Shown here one piece after another: positions 31,691-43,560 of a stretch of 64,000 nt of DNA (position 1 is its first letter; every line of letters starts with the position of its first letter). The stretch spans positions 27,816,274 through 27,880,273 of the forward strand of contig JALMGJ010000013.1 in NCBI GenBank assembly GCA_023362775.1, given 5' to 3'. Below the pieces are notes generated by a model. It ran no database searches and was not told the origin of the DNA. It saw only the letters and a list, made by a program, of their open reading frames with translations. Position numbers and translations under genes: made by a program. This DNA is from Charina bottae (taxonomy: Eukaryota > Chordata > Lepidosauria > Squamata > Charinaidae).

Positions 31691-32288
31691 GAATCTGGAT
31701 TTTTTTCAGCCCAAATTTGGTGGCCCTGCTGGTCCTTCTCGCTCGCTCCGTGCCTCGAGGCTCACTCTGCTCGGCCATCAAGACTCGAAGAGACGCCTTT
31801 TTGGGGTTAGGCCCACGTTTACCCATCGTTTCCAACCTTATCTGCAGTTCTCTCGCCTAGTAGAGGCAAGTCCTGGGATCCCAGGTCCTTTGAAGGGAAG
31901 GGCAGATCGGTGAAGTAGGCAAGATGCGTAGCTTCACCCACAGGCCCTGTTCTGGAGAAAGTGCAAACGGTTTCCGTGGCCATCAAAACGAGGCAGGCCA
32001 GCTGGCGCTTTCCCACCTGCACGGAAAATGTCCTGCGCTGACTTTCTTGGCTCAGCTCCCGGCCTGCTGAGGAGCTGTCCGTCAAGCCTGGGAGCTCGGA
32101 AGAAGGCAGGGGAGCTGTCCAAATCCTCTTGGAATGTCCTGGAGGAGATTCCCAGGCCCCGAAGCTGCAGGTGGGGTCCTTCTCCTTGCCTGGTTGTGCT
32201 TTGGTCCAGCTAGCCATCCTGAGGTTAAAGTCCGGATGCCAGACGACTTTGACTCGGCTCTGTGGCTGGAATATATGTGGAGGGCACA
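31691..32288. other. Unique non-coding stretch
   Basis: No feature recognised. Confidence 0.4.
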
Positions 32289-32296
32289 CCTTGGAG

Positions 32297-32434
32297 CAGT
32301 GTTTCTCAACCCTGAGCAACTTTAAGATGGGTGGACTTCAACTCCCAGAATTCCCCAGCTAGCCATGCCGGCTGAGGAGTTCTGGGAGTTGAAGTCCACC
32401 CATCTCTTAAAGTTGACAAGGTTGAGGAACACTG
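32297..32434. mobile_element. Palindromic hAT MITE (CAGTGTTTCTCA family), copy 7, exact TSD
   Basis: Exact 8-base duplication CCTTGGAG at 32289-32296 and 32435-32442, confirming hAT-type insertion for this family. Confidence 0.95.
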
Positions 32435-32442
32435 CCTTGGAG

Positions 32443-33877
32443 GCATGCTGGAGCTTGAAGAATTTGTATACAAGGTTGGCTCCTAGGCCAATTCTTGCCA
32501 GTTTTGACTTGGGGAACTCAAGTGCTGCTTGCTGGTCACTTGCCCATGGAAGGAAACCCAGAGGGGAGAGTTCTTGCTTCGCTGAGTAAATGATTAGCCC
32601 TCTCAGTCTAGAGATGGGCTTCTCAGCCTGGCTTCTGCTTTTAAACTACAATGCAAAAACAGTTAACATCCATCTCCTGTTAAGAAATCAAAGTAATTGA
32701 GGGCAGAGAGCAGGGAAATGTTTTCGAGATGTCAAGGCCCAAGGAAGGAGCTGTGCGTGTGAGAGTGAGCGAGCGAGCGAGCAAGAGAGAGGAGAGAAAT
32801 TTGCACGCTTGTGATCATCTCCCACAATCAATTGAAGTAAAAGGACCTGATTGATCATCCCTTCCACTTCCGTTTGTCTCTGGATTATTTTGATTTGGTG
32901 TCAAATATGAAACCTCGTAAGTGGGCAAAACTGTCAGATGAGATTATTAGCAAACTACGGTTACGTGCCAACTCTCAAATATTATTTGAGACATTAGAGG
33001 CACGGCATGGGATCTTTTTTTTGTAGACTTCCTGATTCTGTCCTCCAGAAATTAATGTCAACTCTCAAATATTACCGACTAGCCAAGTCAAATATTGACA
33101 TCCAGTATAGCTGGATGTTAGACATGGAATATCTGCCAAAGATTCGTATCAGTCGGACATCTGGCAAGACTTCCATGGGAGAATTTGCAGGGGTGTGTGT
33201 GTCTGATTTCAGCCTTCCTTTTCACCCACTTCGATGGCCTGTGCAGACATGCTCCAAGCTTTGTGAGCCACTGCTGGGCGTCCCTGGAGTTCTTTGGGGT
33301 CTCTCCTTCAGAGGCAGCCCAGCAGCTCGCAGGGGGACCCCCTTCTCGGCTTGTCCACATGGCTCCCCCTCCTACTCTGCTCCCACGCAGGTGTGCCTTG
33401 CCCCATTAGCAGCACCTGGATGGGAGCGGGAACGGGAGTTTCCAAGGTATCCGGGTGGTATCTTCCTCCCTGTTCTCCTGGCAGAACAAAGTTCTTCCCT
33501 CTCCTTTAATTTTTTTTTTAATGTAAATGTAGTTTACTCAATTTTGGTGCTGCCTGACTCCAGATGACTGGGGGGGTTCACAGGCCCTTGAGGGTTGCAG
33601 GCCACCTGCCGGGCGCTTGGCCCCGCCCCGGGTGAAGACAAGGCGTCACCAAAGGACAAGGAAAGCCACACAGTCTCCATCCCACAAGAAACGGTGAAAG
33701 CCGCAAAGACCGAGCCTACGGCGGCTTGGTTTGGGGCCTGCTCGTTTTCCTGAAAGGGACCTGGCACTTCCTGTGTCTCTCTGAGCCCTCTCACCAGGCC
33801 CACTGAGTGTCCAGGGGAAGAGACTTGGCTTGAAGGCCCTTGGAAGGGGACAGGGGGAGGCCAAGACAGTTAGGACA
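32443..33877. other. Unique DNA with a possible old coding remnant
   Basis: From about 32845 to 33024 an open plus-strand frame includes MKPRKWAKLSDEIISK and then ends at a stop; it is not recognised. A 16-base direct repeat CAACTCTCAAATATTA occurs at 32969-32984 and 33059-33074. 32770 has a short GAGC run. The rest shows nothing recognised. Confidence 0.35.
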
Positions 33878-34005
33878 GTGTGGCCACCACCGTGCCATCA
33901 AAGCCATGCCCCCTTTCTACATGCCTCAGACGCGCAATGCATGTAAAAATGTGGTGGGGCTTGGATCACACGGCTGCAGCTGCCATCTTGACTTTTTGGA
34001 CACAC
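33878..34005. mobile_element. Palindromic hAT-like MITE (YY1-motif family), copy 2
   Basis: Left arm has AAAGCCATGCCCC and right arm GGGGCTTGGATCAC...GCCATCTTGACTTTTT, imperfect inverted copies of one sequence. Same family as 44758-44869. Confidence 0.6.
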
Positions 34006-34366
34006 AGGCACCCCTGGGAGGGACTCCCCAGAGAGGTCTTGCTAGAGGGAGGCAGTCCCTGTGGGCTGGGCTCAGGGTTGGGGGCCTCAGGTGCTGCTGG
34101 CCCACGGTGGAGCCCGACTCAGCAGGGGCTCGCTGGACGGGCAGGCCGGATCCAGAGCGACTGACTCCTGGCGCCACTCCCTCCGCGCCCACGCCTGAGT
34201 TGCTCTTGCTAACCAGGCTGATAAAGCTGCCCCCACCCCCATTTACTCTTTCTTATTGGTTGCAGATGCCTGCAAATTCTCCCCAGGATAGTGACCCCCC
34301 CACACCTGCCCCTAAGTTGGCCATTTGGTCTTCTTTAGGGAGACTCTTTGGAGAACCTAAGCCGAG
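34006..34366. other. Unique non-coding stretch
   Basis: No feature recognised. Confidence 0.4.
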
Positions 34367-34540
34367 CCTCCCTCCCTCCCTCCCTCCCTCCCTCCTTCCT
34401 TCCTTCCTTCCTTCCCCTTCCCTCTTCTCTGTATTTCCTTCCTTCCTTCCTTCCTTCCCTCCCTCCCTCCCTCCCTCCTTCCTTCCTTCCTTCCTTCCTT
34501 CCTTCCTTCCTTCCTTCCTTCCTTCCTTCCTTCCCTCCCT
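34367..34540. repeat. Long (CCCT/CCTT)n pyrimidine tract
   Basis: Almost pure pyrimidine strand of CCCT and CCTT units. It makes low-complexity KEGR-type open frames on the minus strand that are not genes. Confidence 0.95.
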
Positions 34541-34750
34541 TTGCTGAACGCAAAGGAGTCCCTCCTTTCTGCTGACTCCGTTCTGGCCTCCTTTGTTTTC
34601 TTTTCTGCTGACTGTTCCTGATCAGGTCTAACATCATTTATTTGCCTGGGATTCCAGCTGATCATTTGTACTTATTGTTTTAGTTAGTTTTAACTAATTT
34701 TAGTTTCCATTTCTTTTTCTTCAAAAAGAAAAACAATATATAATTCTTTA

Positions 34751-34793
<43 letters not shown>
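34751..34793. repeat. (AAT)n microsatellite
   Basis: About fourteen AAT units. Confidence 0.95.
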
Positions 34794-35524
34794 GACAAAT
34801 AGGACTTGGCTTCTGAAGATTTTTTGCTCCTGGAGGACTGGGGGAGGAATGAAATTACACCCTAATGAAGCTGTCTGTTCCTTTCACTCCCTTTTCCAAA
34901 ATTTCGTTCAGCAGCAGCAGCAGTGGCCTTGGGTCCGGAACTGACTCCAGCTTTGCAACAGTTTTGCTAGCCTGGTAAGTGATTATGGGCTGCCACGGTC
35001 TTCCCCAACCTGGCACCCTCCCACCCCGTGGATTGGGCTCCACTCCTGATAATTGATCACGGTCCAGTCCATCTGGAGGGTGTCAGGGCGGAAAAGGGGG
35101 CTCTGCCACTCATTTGTACCCACCCAAGTTGGAGCCTTGCCCCGGTCTGCAAATTGCAACCATCTTCCTCCCAACCCTCCTCGCTGCGCCCCGAGAGCAG
35201 CGCTAACTTTGCTGCCCTGCCCGCCAGGACCCCGTTGGGTGGCAGCAGGATCCCAGGGGGAAGGATGGATAAATAAATGCACCAGGCGTCCGGCAGGTGG
35301 AGCTCTACAGCCTCGTCCATCCGGGGCACTGCTCAAGGTTACCCAACAGCCGGTCCGGTCCTGGGAACGCCTTGCAAAACAGACAGCAGCCAGGCGGGGG
35401 AAGCCAGGATGGAGGACTCGAGAACCCGCGGGGGGAAGGGGGGGGGGCAAAAGGGGCCAGAGGCAGCTGTTGTGCTCTTCCTCTTTAAGGGAAGGAGCTG
35501 ATTTGCAACTGCTGCCCGGTGCTT
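34794..35524. other. Unique DNA with a MITE fragment
   Basis: 34998-35050 has CTTCCCCAACCTGGCACCC, an end fragment of the second palindromic MITE family. Otherwise nothing recognised. Confidence 0.4.
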
Positions 35525-35645
35525 CTCCCTCCCGCACAAAGACAGAACAATAGGCAAATAAAACCTGTGAGCGAGATGACCTTGATTGCTAATTACAGCC
35601 CAGAGGCCAGGATGCGATGCTAATTGGCTCCACCGTCAACGAAGC
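35525..35645. promoter_or_regulatory. Possible conserved enhancer
   Basis: CTAATTACAG and GCTAATTGG homeodomain words plus ATGACCTTGATTG within a repeat-free block. Confidence 0.3.
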
Positions 35646-36715
35646 TCCAGGCAGAGAGAGAGAGCTCTTGCAGGCGCTTTGGGTCCCTTGGAAGCCCGTC
35701 TGTGAATTTGCCTCTCCCGCTCTCCTCTGGGTTCTGGGGGGGGGGGGGGGGCACAGGTGGGCCTTTGGTACCTCCAGGAGCAAGAGGTAGCGCACTGTGG
35801 CGAGTGGGCTTTCCGGGGGTTCAGCAGAAAGGCGGGATGCTCAGGGTGTCCTCCACAACTGCCTGCTGATGGGGGACACCGGTGAGTGAAGGTGGCGGCC
35901 ACAGGAGGGCTGAGGGGAGGAAATGTGGCCAAGTCCTTGTGAAGTAAATTGCAAACCCATCACCTTGCCTTGAGAGTACAGATCTACGGCGCCCCCAGAC
36001 TGGACAGCTGTGATTGCTGCCTGTCAGATTTCGGGCCAGGCAGGGCAATACATCTCTGCTCTTTCTGGACCCTCCAGCCCAATTCAGGAGCAAGATAATT
36101 GCGGGAACTTCAAGGCTCCGATCAGGTTAGGTAAGAGGCTTTATTGCAGACAAGACGGAAGGCCTGCCTACTGCAGACGCCGGAGCCAAGCCGTGTGGTG
36201 GGTGCACGTGTGACCCGAGCAGAAGGCGCAGGTCTTGCTGCCAACGCGGAGGTGAAAGCAGGTTGGAGCAGCCACGGCACAGTTGCTCAAGGAAGCACGC
36301 CCCCAGCCTGGCGAGAGAGAGCCTTCCCTGCACATAAGAGGCCGGGAGCCAGAGGAGTCCCTCTGGGGCTCCGCCTCCCCTCCACCCCTCCTCCCTTTGC
36401 AGGATGGGTCTGTCCAACCTGCAAGGACTTGGCCTCCGGAGCTGCCTGCCCAGATCTAAGCTTGGGGTCCAGGTCCTTCCCCAAACCAGCTGGACTCCTG
36501 GTGTATTATGATTATCAAGAGACCCCTGAAATGTAGGGCCGTTGGTGTGTCACAAGTCACCAATCGACCAGTCCCTGCTCCAGAGACCTCCCAATCTAAG
36601 AGGCGGTGTCGGCTGGCCTTTTTTTCCCTTGCCCTTAATCCTGCGTTCAGACAACAACCTAACACGCCGGTCAGGTTTACTTGCAAAGATATTCTCCGTG
36701 CCCCTGCAAAAGTAT
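35646..36715. other. Unique non-coding stretch
   Basis: G-run near 35738. No gene recognised. Confidence 0.4.
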
Positions 36716-36868
36716 CACACACGCCGTTAAACCATGGTTTGTTTAACCACTGTTTCTTGAATAAGCTACAATTGGCTGGGTGTGGGCATTGTTTTAAGCC
36801 ATAAATCATGGCCTAAAATCTCAGCAATTGGGTTCACACGTTACGCACGGAGCCCAAGCAAACAGCCC
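36716..36868. repeat. Degenerate interspersed repeat (AAACCATGG/GGTTCACAC family), clearest copy
   Basis: TTAAACCATGGTTTGTTTAA, AATAAGCTACAATTGGCTGG and GGGTTCACACGTT in order; used as the reference for the other copies. Confidence 0.5.
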
Positions 36869-37019
36869 ACGTTATGCGTGTACCTCGTGTACCTCGGTGG
36901 GCTTTCTCCCTAGATCGAAAGGGTATTTCAGGCTGATTTTAAAACCTATTTTGCCTTTTTCTTCTTAAGTTATTTGGCGAAAAAGATGAATATGTGTATC
37001 TGTTTATGCGTGGGTGGGT

Positions 37020-37330
37020 TTGGTTACCTTTCAATTTGTTATTTTTTTAGTAAAATATTTTCACTTGTCAGATATTTATTGAGTACGAGGAGTGTGCATG
37101 CAAACTGTTCCTTTATAACCTAATATTTTAATTTAATAGCAAATCTGATTATTAATTATTACCATTTTGTAGGCCTCCATAAATAGGCAGCGACCAGTAT
37201 AAAATAAATGATGGTTGTTGTTTTTTACCCTTTCTTTCAAGTTTGGAAAATACGGTTTCTAATGAAAAATGTTTATTCCAACATGTCAAGAATAAAAACT
37301 ACTGAGATTTTTTTTTCCTGCATAGCTATT
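37020..37330. other. AT-rich non-coding DNA
   Basis: Repeat-free AT-rich sequence that could be conserved; nothing specific seen. Confidence 0.3.
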
Positions 37331-37499
37331 GCTGTTGTTTTTCTTTATTTTTGCAACTTTTCTTGCCAATATTTTTTCCTTATCCCAGTAGTTGTAATTT
37401 TATTTTATTTTTCTTGGCACCACGTAAGCCTGCGCTGCACCTTTCCCGTATTTGATTTGTATCAGAACTACGGTCCCTTGGGGTTTCTTGCCTGTGCTA

Positions 37500-37900
37500 A
37501 TACTTGATACGGAGTGGAGGGGCCGGCCTGGGTAACAAAGCAGGATGATTCCCTTTTGCTGGTTTTCATTCCCGAAGATGGCACAGAAACCTGCAAGTCT
37601 TTCATCCTCAAGAGAAAACTCTGCCATTTATCTGGGGGAGTTAATTTTGAAACCTTCTGCGGATCGATAATCGATTGATAAAAGAAATTGCGGTGACAGC
37701 GTTGAACAACGGAGAAATAAAATCCAACCCCAGTCTCGCGGGGAGGAGAAAGGGAGCGTGTGTCGCGTATTAGCTCAGTGGAAACCTGAGGAATTGCTGT
37801 GTTAATGTTGATACTAACAAGGTGTCTTACCGAGTTTGCAGAGTTAAACAAGTTAGAATTGATGTGACTGCGCAGCTGGATTTGCACAACACGCGCGGCT
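37500..37900. promoter_or_regulatory. Possible conserved enhancer with doubled ATCGAT
   Basis: ATCGATAATCGAT at 37663-37675 gives two CUX/ONECUT-type ATCGAT words 7 bases apart, followed by TGATAAAAG. Repeat-free and of even composition. Confidence 0.4.
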
Positions 37901-38920
37901 GGGCTGAGAGGCCGTTGGGCTGCAAGAACTCGGGGTGACGTGGGAGCGCACCCAGCCCTTGTCTGTGCATCCCTGGCGGAGAACCAGCGCTCACGTTAAG
38001 CTACACCGGGGGTTGCGTGGTTAGGGGGGGCGTGTGATGTGGACACAACAATTGAGTCTTTCAGAGCTAGGATGAGGGCTTCATGTGTTGAGTAAACCCA
38101 ACCTAGAAGTACACGCTTTGCTTGTCTACCGCACTACGTTAAAAATGGTAACTTGACTTTTGGAAGAGTTGGGGAGCAAATCAGCGACAGCTCTTCTTAC
38201 TTTCCTTGCAGGATGGCCGACAGATTAAACAGAGAGAATGAGCGCAAGGATGTGCCTCCCCCTACTTGGGACCCACCCAGCCCCCCCCCCGTCCTCCTGA
38301 TGGCCCGTATGGCAGGCCCCCAAGGCTCAAGGCATGGTCACCCCCACTGCCCAGGAGCCCCTGACCTGGCCATGCCGTCAGAGCTATCTCCCCCCCCCCC
38401 CGGTCAGAGCTCTGCAAGTGGCCGTGGGGGTCTTTCCTTGGTCCATCCAGGCCCCCAGCTTGGGGGAGGGGCTTGTCTGGTTGGCCAATTTTTTTGGCAA
38501 CCGCTCAGGGTCTTGGCTGGTGGGCAGAGGGCTGCAAGAGCTCCAGGACCACCGCTCTGGTTCAGCAGGATGCGTCCTGTGGGCTATTCCACCCGCCCCC
38601 CTCTGCTCCACACAGCTGGGAATCTCCCTTGGAGGCTTTGGATTGGCCTTCGAGAGGGTCAAAGATGTGGTCTTCCTCCTCCCCAGGGATGACGCGCAGC
38701 TGCAAGGCTACAGAAAGAGTTAAAAGTGTTTGAATGAATCATCTTAGAAGGCTTTTTTTTAAAAGCAGTCTAGCCCAACCAGAAATCTGATTTAAATCAA
38801 TGGGACTGCTGCATCAATATTATTAATAACAGGATGTCTTACAGAGTTTAAACAGCCTGTAACCTGTTGGTGAAGGAGCTAGCAATATGGGCTCTTGACC
38901 AAGCAGGGGTATCGGGCTAT
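37901..38920. other. Unique DNA with an acceptor-like site
   Basis: TACTTTCCTTGCAG ends at 38210 and is followed by an ATG in good context, opening a 160-codon frame that turns proline-rich. The product is not recognised; an exon here is possible but weak. Confidence 0.3.
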
Positions 38921-38980
38921 GGTCAAAAAAGTCAAGATGGTGGCCATCATGATGCAATCCAAGCTCTGCCCATTTTTAGG
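38921..38980 (+). mobile_element. Palindromic hAT-like MITE fragment (YY1-motif family), copy 3
   Basis: GGTCAAAAAAGTCAAGATGG, then TGGCCAT and AAGCTCTGCCC, matching one arm of 44758-44869. Confidence 0.65.
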
Positions 38981-40189
38981 CAGCCCTGCTCTTAAATTCC
39001 AGCTGCTTAGGAGCAGGAGACCCGCTCCGGGCGCCTGGGTGAGGCCCCGAGTGCCTGGCCAGGGGGTCCTTGGCGCCTGTGTTTGGCTGGGCTGGGCCCT
39101 CCTGAGTCTGCCGGAGAGAGCCCTCGGGCCCCCCGGCCGAGTCTGAGGCCCCCCTTCGCTGGGCTGGGCTGGGCTGGGCTGCTGAGCGATGGGCCCCCCT
39201 TGCGGCTGCCCTGCTCCAAGGGGACCCCACAAAGTATCTCAGAAATGTCTCCACCTTGAACTTGGGGGCTCTGCCAGGACTCCAGCTCCCAGAATGCCTA
39301 AGCCAGCGTGGGAATGAGGGCCAGGTTGGAGACATGCCAGCTGGGCATTCCGGAATCCTAAGGCCTGTTGGGGAAAGAAGATGCCCCACCCCGGGCCATC
39401 TGGAAAGAGGCGCCTCTGGTCCGAGCTTGCAGGCAGGGACTTCCCCACCTGTGGCCCTCCAGGCTTGTTGAACTTGGACACCCATCATCCCCAGCCAACA
39501 TGGCCTTAATCTATGATGATTGGGGGAGGCTGTTAAGGGTACCACGGTGAATCCTTCCTAGCTCACTTGTTGCGCTTGATTGCAACCAGCTTTTCAGACT
39601 GACTTAACGTACCATTACTGACCAAGTCTTTTGGACAGAAGAGGCGTAAAAGCAATCAAGCCACGCCTGGGAAGATGGCCCGAGCAAGGGCAGCCCCATG
39701 TGGGCCCTGCCCTTGAGATGGGGCTGATGATGAAGAAGATGAGGAGGATCCGGAGCATTTCTGAGCCTTCGTTCGGAGGAGCTGAGCTCCTGCTCTGGAG
39801 CCATAAAGCGGATTTTCATGGGCACCGGAGGGGCTGAAGAAACAGCTTTTAAAACAGAAGTGCCAGCCACACAGCCTCACAAATCAGACACTAATGGCTG
39901 TGGGGGGGGAGGGAGGGAGGGGGGACGCTGCTTCCGACTTGCCTGCCTTGCAAAGGCTTCTGCATCATTCATAAATCCCCCGTATTAATGAGGCCTCTGC
40001 CAGAGCCTGCATTTGCCTTTTCCAGCAGCGGCGGCGGCGGCGGCAACTCTGCCTTGGGTGTTGCATTTGGGCCTCCGGAGTGAGTCCTGCATGAGGAACT
40101 CTGCCCGTGGGCACCAGGGGCACCGACTGAGCAGATAAACAGCCCTGCGGTCGGTCGTGGAAGAGGTGCTGATGCAGCCCATCGAGGAG
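38981..40189. other. Unique DNA with MITE fragments
   Basis: GGGCT pentamer run near 39161-39180; MITE-like fragment 39441-39497; CGG trinucleotide run near 40027-40041. No gene recognised. Confidence 0.4.
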
Positions 40190-40620
40190 CATTTATTTAT
40201 TTATTTTCACCATATTTATATGGCCGCCCATCTCACAAACAGGTGACTCTGGGCGGCGTACAGCAACGCAAAAAACAATAAATATAGACAAATGGTTATT
40301 CATAGGATGATGATGATTAAAAAAACTTTAAAATTATAAAAGGTGGAAAAATAAAAAATATTAGGCGAAGAGCAGGTATTAATTACACTGGAGCCATCTC
40401 AATATTTCGCCAGTCCCCCGGGGTCCCCAGGCCTGATGGCACAACCAGGCCTTGAGGGACTTCCGGAAAGTTAGAAGGGATGAAGCCAGCCTCACTTCAG
40501 AGGGAAGGATGTTCCATAAAGCAGGGGCCACAGCAGAAAAGGCCTGTCGCCTAGGTCCCCCCAGGAGTAGCTCCCTAGCCGACAGACCGGCAGCATCCCC
40601 TCTGCTGGATCTGGTAGCAT
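40190..40620 (-). mobile_element. LINE 3' portion (L2/CR1-like)
   Basis: The complement carries the 3' end TACGCCGCCCAGAGTCACC and, further in, a conserved block with TTCCATAAAGCAGGGGCC on the given strand, typical of the RT C-terminal region read backwards. No frame is intact. Confidence 0.6.
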
Positions 40621-41122
40621 CCTGAGTTACTCCTGTGGGCAGACCTGCCTTTCAAAGGAGCATCGTTTACTGAGGGCAGAAATACAAGAGCCATCAAACT
40701 TACAATGGAGGAAGAAGGGGGGCAGGGAGGGAGGGAAGTTGACTTTCTATTGAGACACGCAGCTTCCTGTGCTCAGGGCATGGCTGGATCAGGCCCAAGG
40801 CCTGCTTTGTTCAGTAATAGCTTTGCACATAAAGGAAAAAAGAAAAGATTCCTAAATTGTTTTGGAGGGACAAGCTGTCATTGGGATCCGGGAACAGGGC
40901 ACAAAAAGAGGTATGCAAACTGTGTTTTCCAGAGCTCTCCATTAGATAGCAGAAGGTGCAGAAAAGGTTTTTAAAAAGAAGACGGAATCGTTATGGCCAT
41001 TATAGGCCAAATGTTGGGCTGGATTTCACTTTGCCTCTGGGAAGCTCAAAATCTCAGAACAGGTAACTCTGCTCACTTGCCTGCCAGCAAATTATTTTAT
41101 TCACTTGCTTATTTATTTAAAT
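40621..41122. other. Unique non-coding stretch
   Basis: No feature recognised. Confidence 0.4.
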
Positions 41123-41248
41123 CAGTGTTTTTCAAACTCGGCCACTTTAAGAAGTGTGGACTTCGACTCCAGACTCCCCATGGCTGGCTGGGGAATTCTG
41201 GGAGTCGAAGTCCACACATCTTAAAGTGGCCGAGTTTGAAAAACACTG
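41123..41248. mobile_element. Palindromic hAT MITE (CAGTGTTTCTCA family), copy 8
   Basis: TIR variant CAGTGTTTTTCAAAC; flanks ATTTAAAT and ATTTAAAG match at 7 of 8. Confidence 0.93.
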
Positions 41249-43008
41249 ATTTAAAGCATTTATATACTATCTCACTGCGACTTAACAATCAAATGTAAAA
41301 AGTAATAAAACAGCAATCAGTTAAAACATATTGCCTCTTAATATGTGGGCTCCACAGATTGGTTGCAACGTCTCTTCTTCTTGGTGCTTTTTCGTTCTGC
41401 CCTTAAAGCCGCCTAAACCAGCAACTGTAACACCAGAAACGCTGGAGCTGCAGGCAGCTGGGTGATGCGGAGACCCTGGGAACGGCAGCTGGACCTTCCC
41501 TTGCTTCAACGGAGCAGCCCCAAGCTCCGGTTTAACTTTCCATGCAGCCTGGCTTTTGGGTGCTCTTGGGTGACTTGAGATGCGCTCGGCCAAGTCCTGG
41601 GTCCCTGGTTGGTCTCTGATGCCAGGTTCATCCTTCTCCCGTGGCTCCCATCTCTTCTCGGCCCCGATCTCAGCAGACTGCCCCACATCTGCGGCAGTAA
41701 ACTCTGAAAAGAATTGTACGTGGGCAAAGTACTTCCCCCGTGTTCTGAATCTGCTGGAAGGACCTCTGCACGAGTCCTTGCAATAGAAAAGAGGGAGGCA
41801 ATCTCTCCCCACCCCCCCGCCTTCTCGTGATTGACTGTCTCTTCGTCCCACCTTTCTTCCACTGTGGCACCCACGTTGGCATCTTAAGGATGTCCCGGAT
41901 CTCACCCAGGTTCTGCCCAGGGCAGACGCTTCCCCCATGGCTGTCGTCTCTTCGCCTCCTCCCCACTTGGCCCTGCGTTGTTACGAGGCACAAATAGTGA
42001 CCACGTGGGACTGGGGTGTGTGCGTGTTTCTATCAGAGCCTTCCAGATGTGTTGGACTCCGACGCCCAACATTCCCAGCCAGCCTGATCCCTGGCCTGCA
42101 GGACCAGGGCCAGCCCCGTAAGAGTCTAAGCATAACCTGCCAGCAGTTGAAAAAGGGGCAAAGGACAAGACTGGAAAGTAGCTGTAGGTGTAGCGGTGGC
42201 TTTGATCAGGATCAGCAACTTCTCCAAAAATCACCGAAGAACGGGAGGGCTGGCCATGAAACCCACCTGCCCACTGTCTCTCGCAGGAATGCACGCCGAG
42301 GCATCCCCCACGGACAGATGTCCAGCCTCTGCTCGAGCACATCTGGCCAAGGGAGCCAGCCCACCACCCATTTTGGGAACGCTTAAGGCCCCTTCCTCCT
42401 CTGCGTCGCTGAGCCCTGGCGACGAAGGTGCCACGGCGCAGTCCAGCTTTGCGGCAGGAGAATTAGGAGTCCTGGGGTGCTCGTTGGCGGAGGAACGGAG
42501 AGCTTGCCAGGGCACAGGAGCCCTCGCGCACAGCACAACGGCAGTGCACGGATGAAATATTGGCGGGTCTTATTCCGGGCCACTGAGCACATCGCCAGGT
42601 TTTAAGGCAAAATGTTTGTGGAACGGCTCGCTCTCGGTGCTTTGGGGAGAGGCCGGAATGGACGGGAAGGGAGGGCTGCTGGCTGCAGTTGAGACGGCTT
42701 CGTCTCCTCAGCTGTAGGCTTGCTTGGGGAGGCCCTTCTCGCAGCCCCACCTCACAGCAAGAACATCCCGGCTTCATTGGCCAGGCGCCTCTCCGAATGG
42801 TTGATTCCCAGCCCCTGTCGTTCAGAGGTAGGCTGCGCTTGCCCCTGGAGGTTCCCTTCCGTGATTCTAACCAAACATCTATCAAGCATCACTTTCACTG
42901 CGTTCTTTAGCGCCGGTAGGGACCCATCCTGCCAAAGGGAGAGGACTAAAAATGGGGAAGGGGTGATCTTCCCTTATGCTGGAATGCGCTGGCTGCGACT
43001 GGTGGAAG

Positions 43009-43009
<1 letters not shown>
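41249..43009. other. Unique non-coding stretch
   Basis: 42036-42100 is a fragment of the second palindromic MITE family. Overlapping open frames up to 205 codons lack domains. Confidence 0.4.

Positions 43010-43047
<38 letters not shown>
43010..43047. repeat. (CA)n microsatellite
   Basis: Uninterrupted CA units. Confidence 0.95.
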
Positions 43048-43048
<1 letters not shown>

Positions 43049-43079
43049 CATTGCAATTTCCTGTTCTTGCTTCTCTCTC

Positions 43080-43560
43080 CCCACCAATGCGTTCGCTCTT
43101 CCTCGGATCTAATTTCCGCTCCAGCGGAGGACAGCTTCGGCTCCTACCCTCCCTTCGAAGAGCTGCCTCCGAAGGGCCTCTCTTCTCTGAGCTCCACGTG
43201 GGCTTCCGGCTGCAGAGAACGCGAGGCTTGGGAGATCCCGCTTGCACCGCGTCTCTTTCGGGCTGGCGTCTCAGCACACCTGCCAGCTCCCTTTGCTCGC
43301 TTGCTGGGCGCGCCCCTTGGCCTGGCGGGCGGCGGGCGATGCCTTCCGCCTGCGCCCCATCCCACCCGCGGCGTGGGCATTTCCCGGGCACGGGTGGGGA
43401 GGGCAGTTCAGGGGAAGGGCAGCAGCAGCGTGACCGCTAAGCGCTCTCTCCTCCCCTGCAGGACCGGGGGCAGCTCGAGGCCGGGCCGGGCCGGGTCTGC
43501 CTGGGACGCTTGTTCCGACGCTGCTTTGACTCCTGCATTTCTCGCCCCATCTAGCCCAAA
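43080..43560. promoter_or_regulatory. Weak CpG island
   Basis: CpG-rich compared with its flanks, with GGGCGCGCCCC and GGCGGGCGGCGGGCG words. An acceptor-like CTCCTCCCCTGCAG ends near 43462. Could be a secondary promoter or exon; not supported further. Confidence 0.35.

Noticed and set aside
34335..34637. Lys/Glu/Gly/Arg-rich frame
   Set aside because: Direct translation of the CCCT/CCTT simple repeat; the similar frame at 53515-53871 is rejected for the same reason.
38211..38692. Coding exon starting MADRLNREN after an acceptor-like tract
   Set aside because: The frame soon becomes proline-rich low-complexity sequence, no donor was found, and the product is not recognised.
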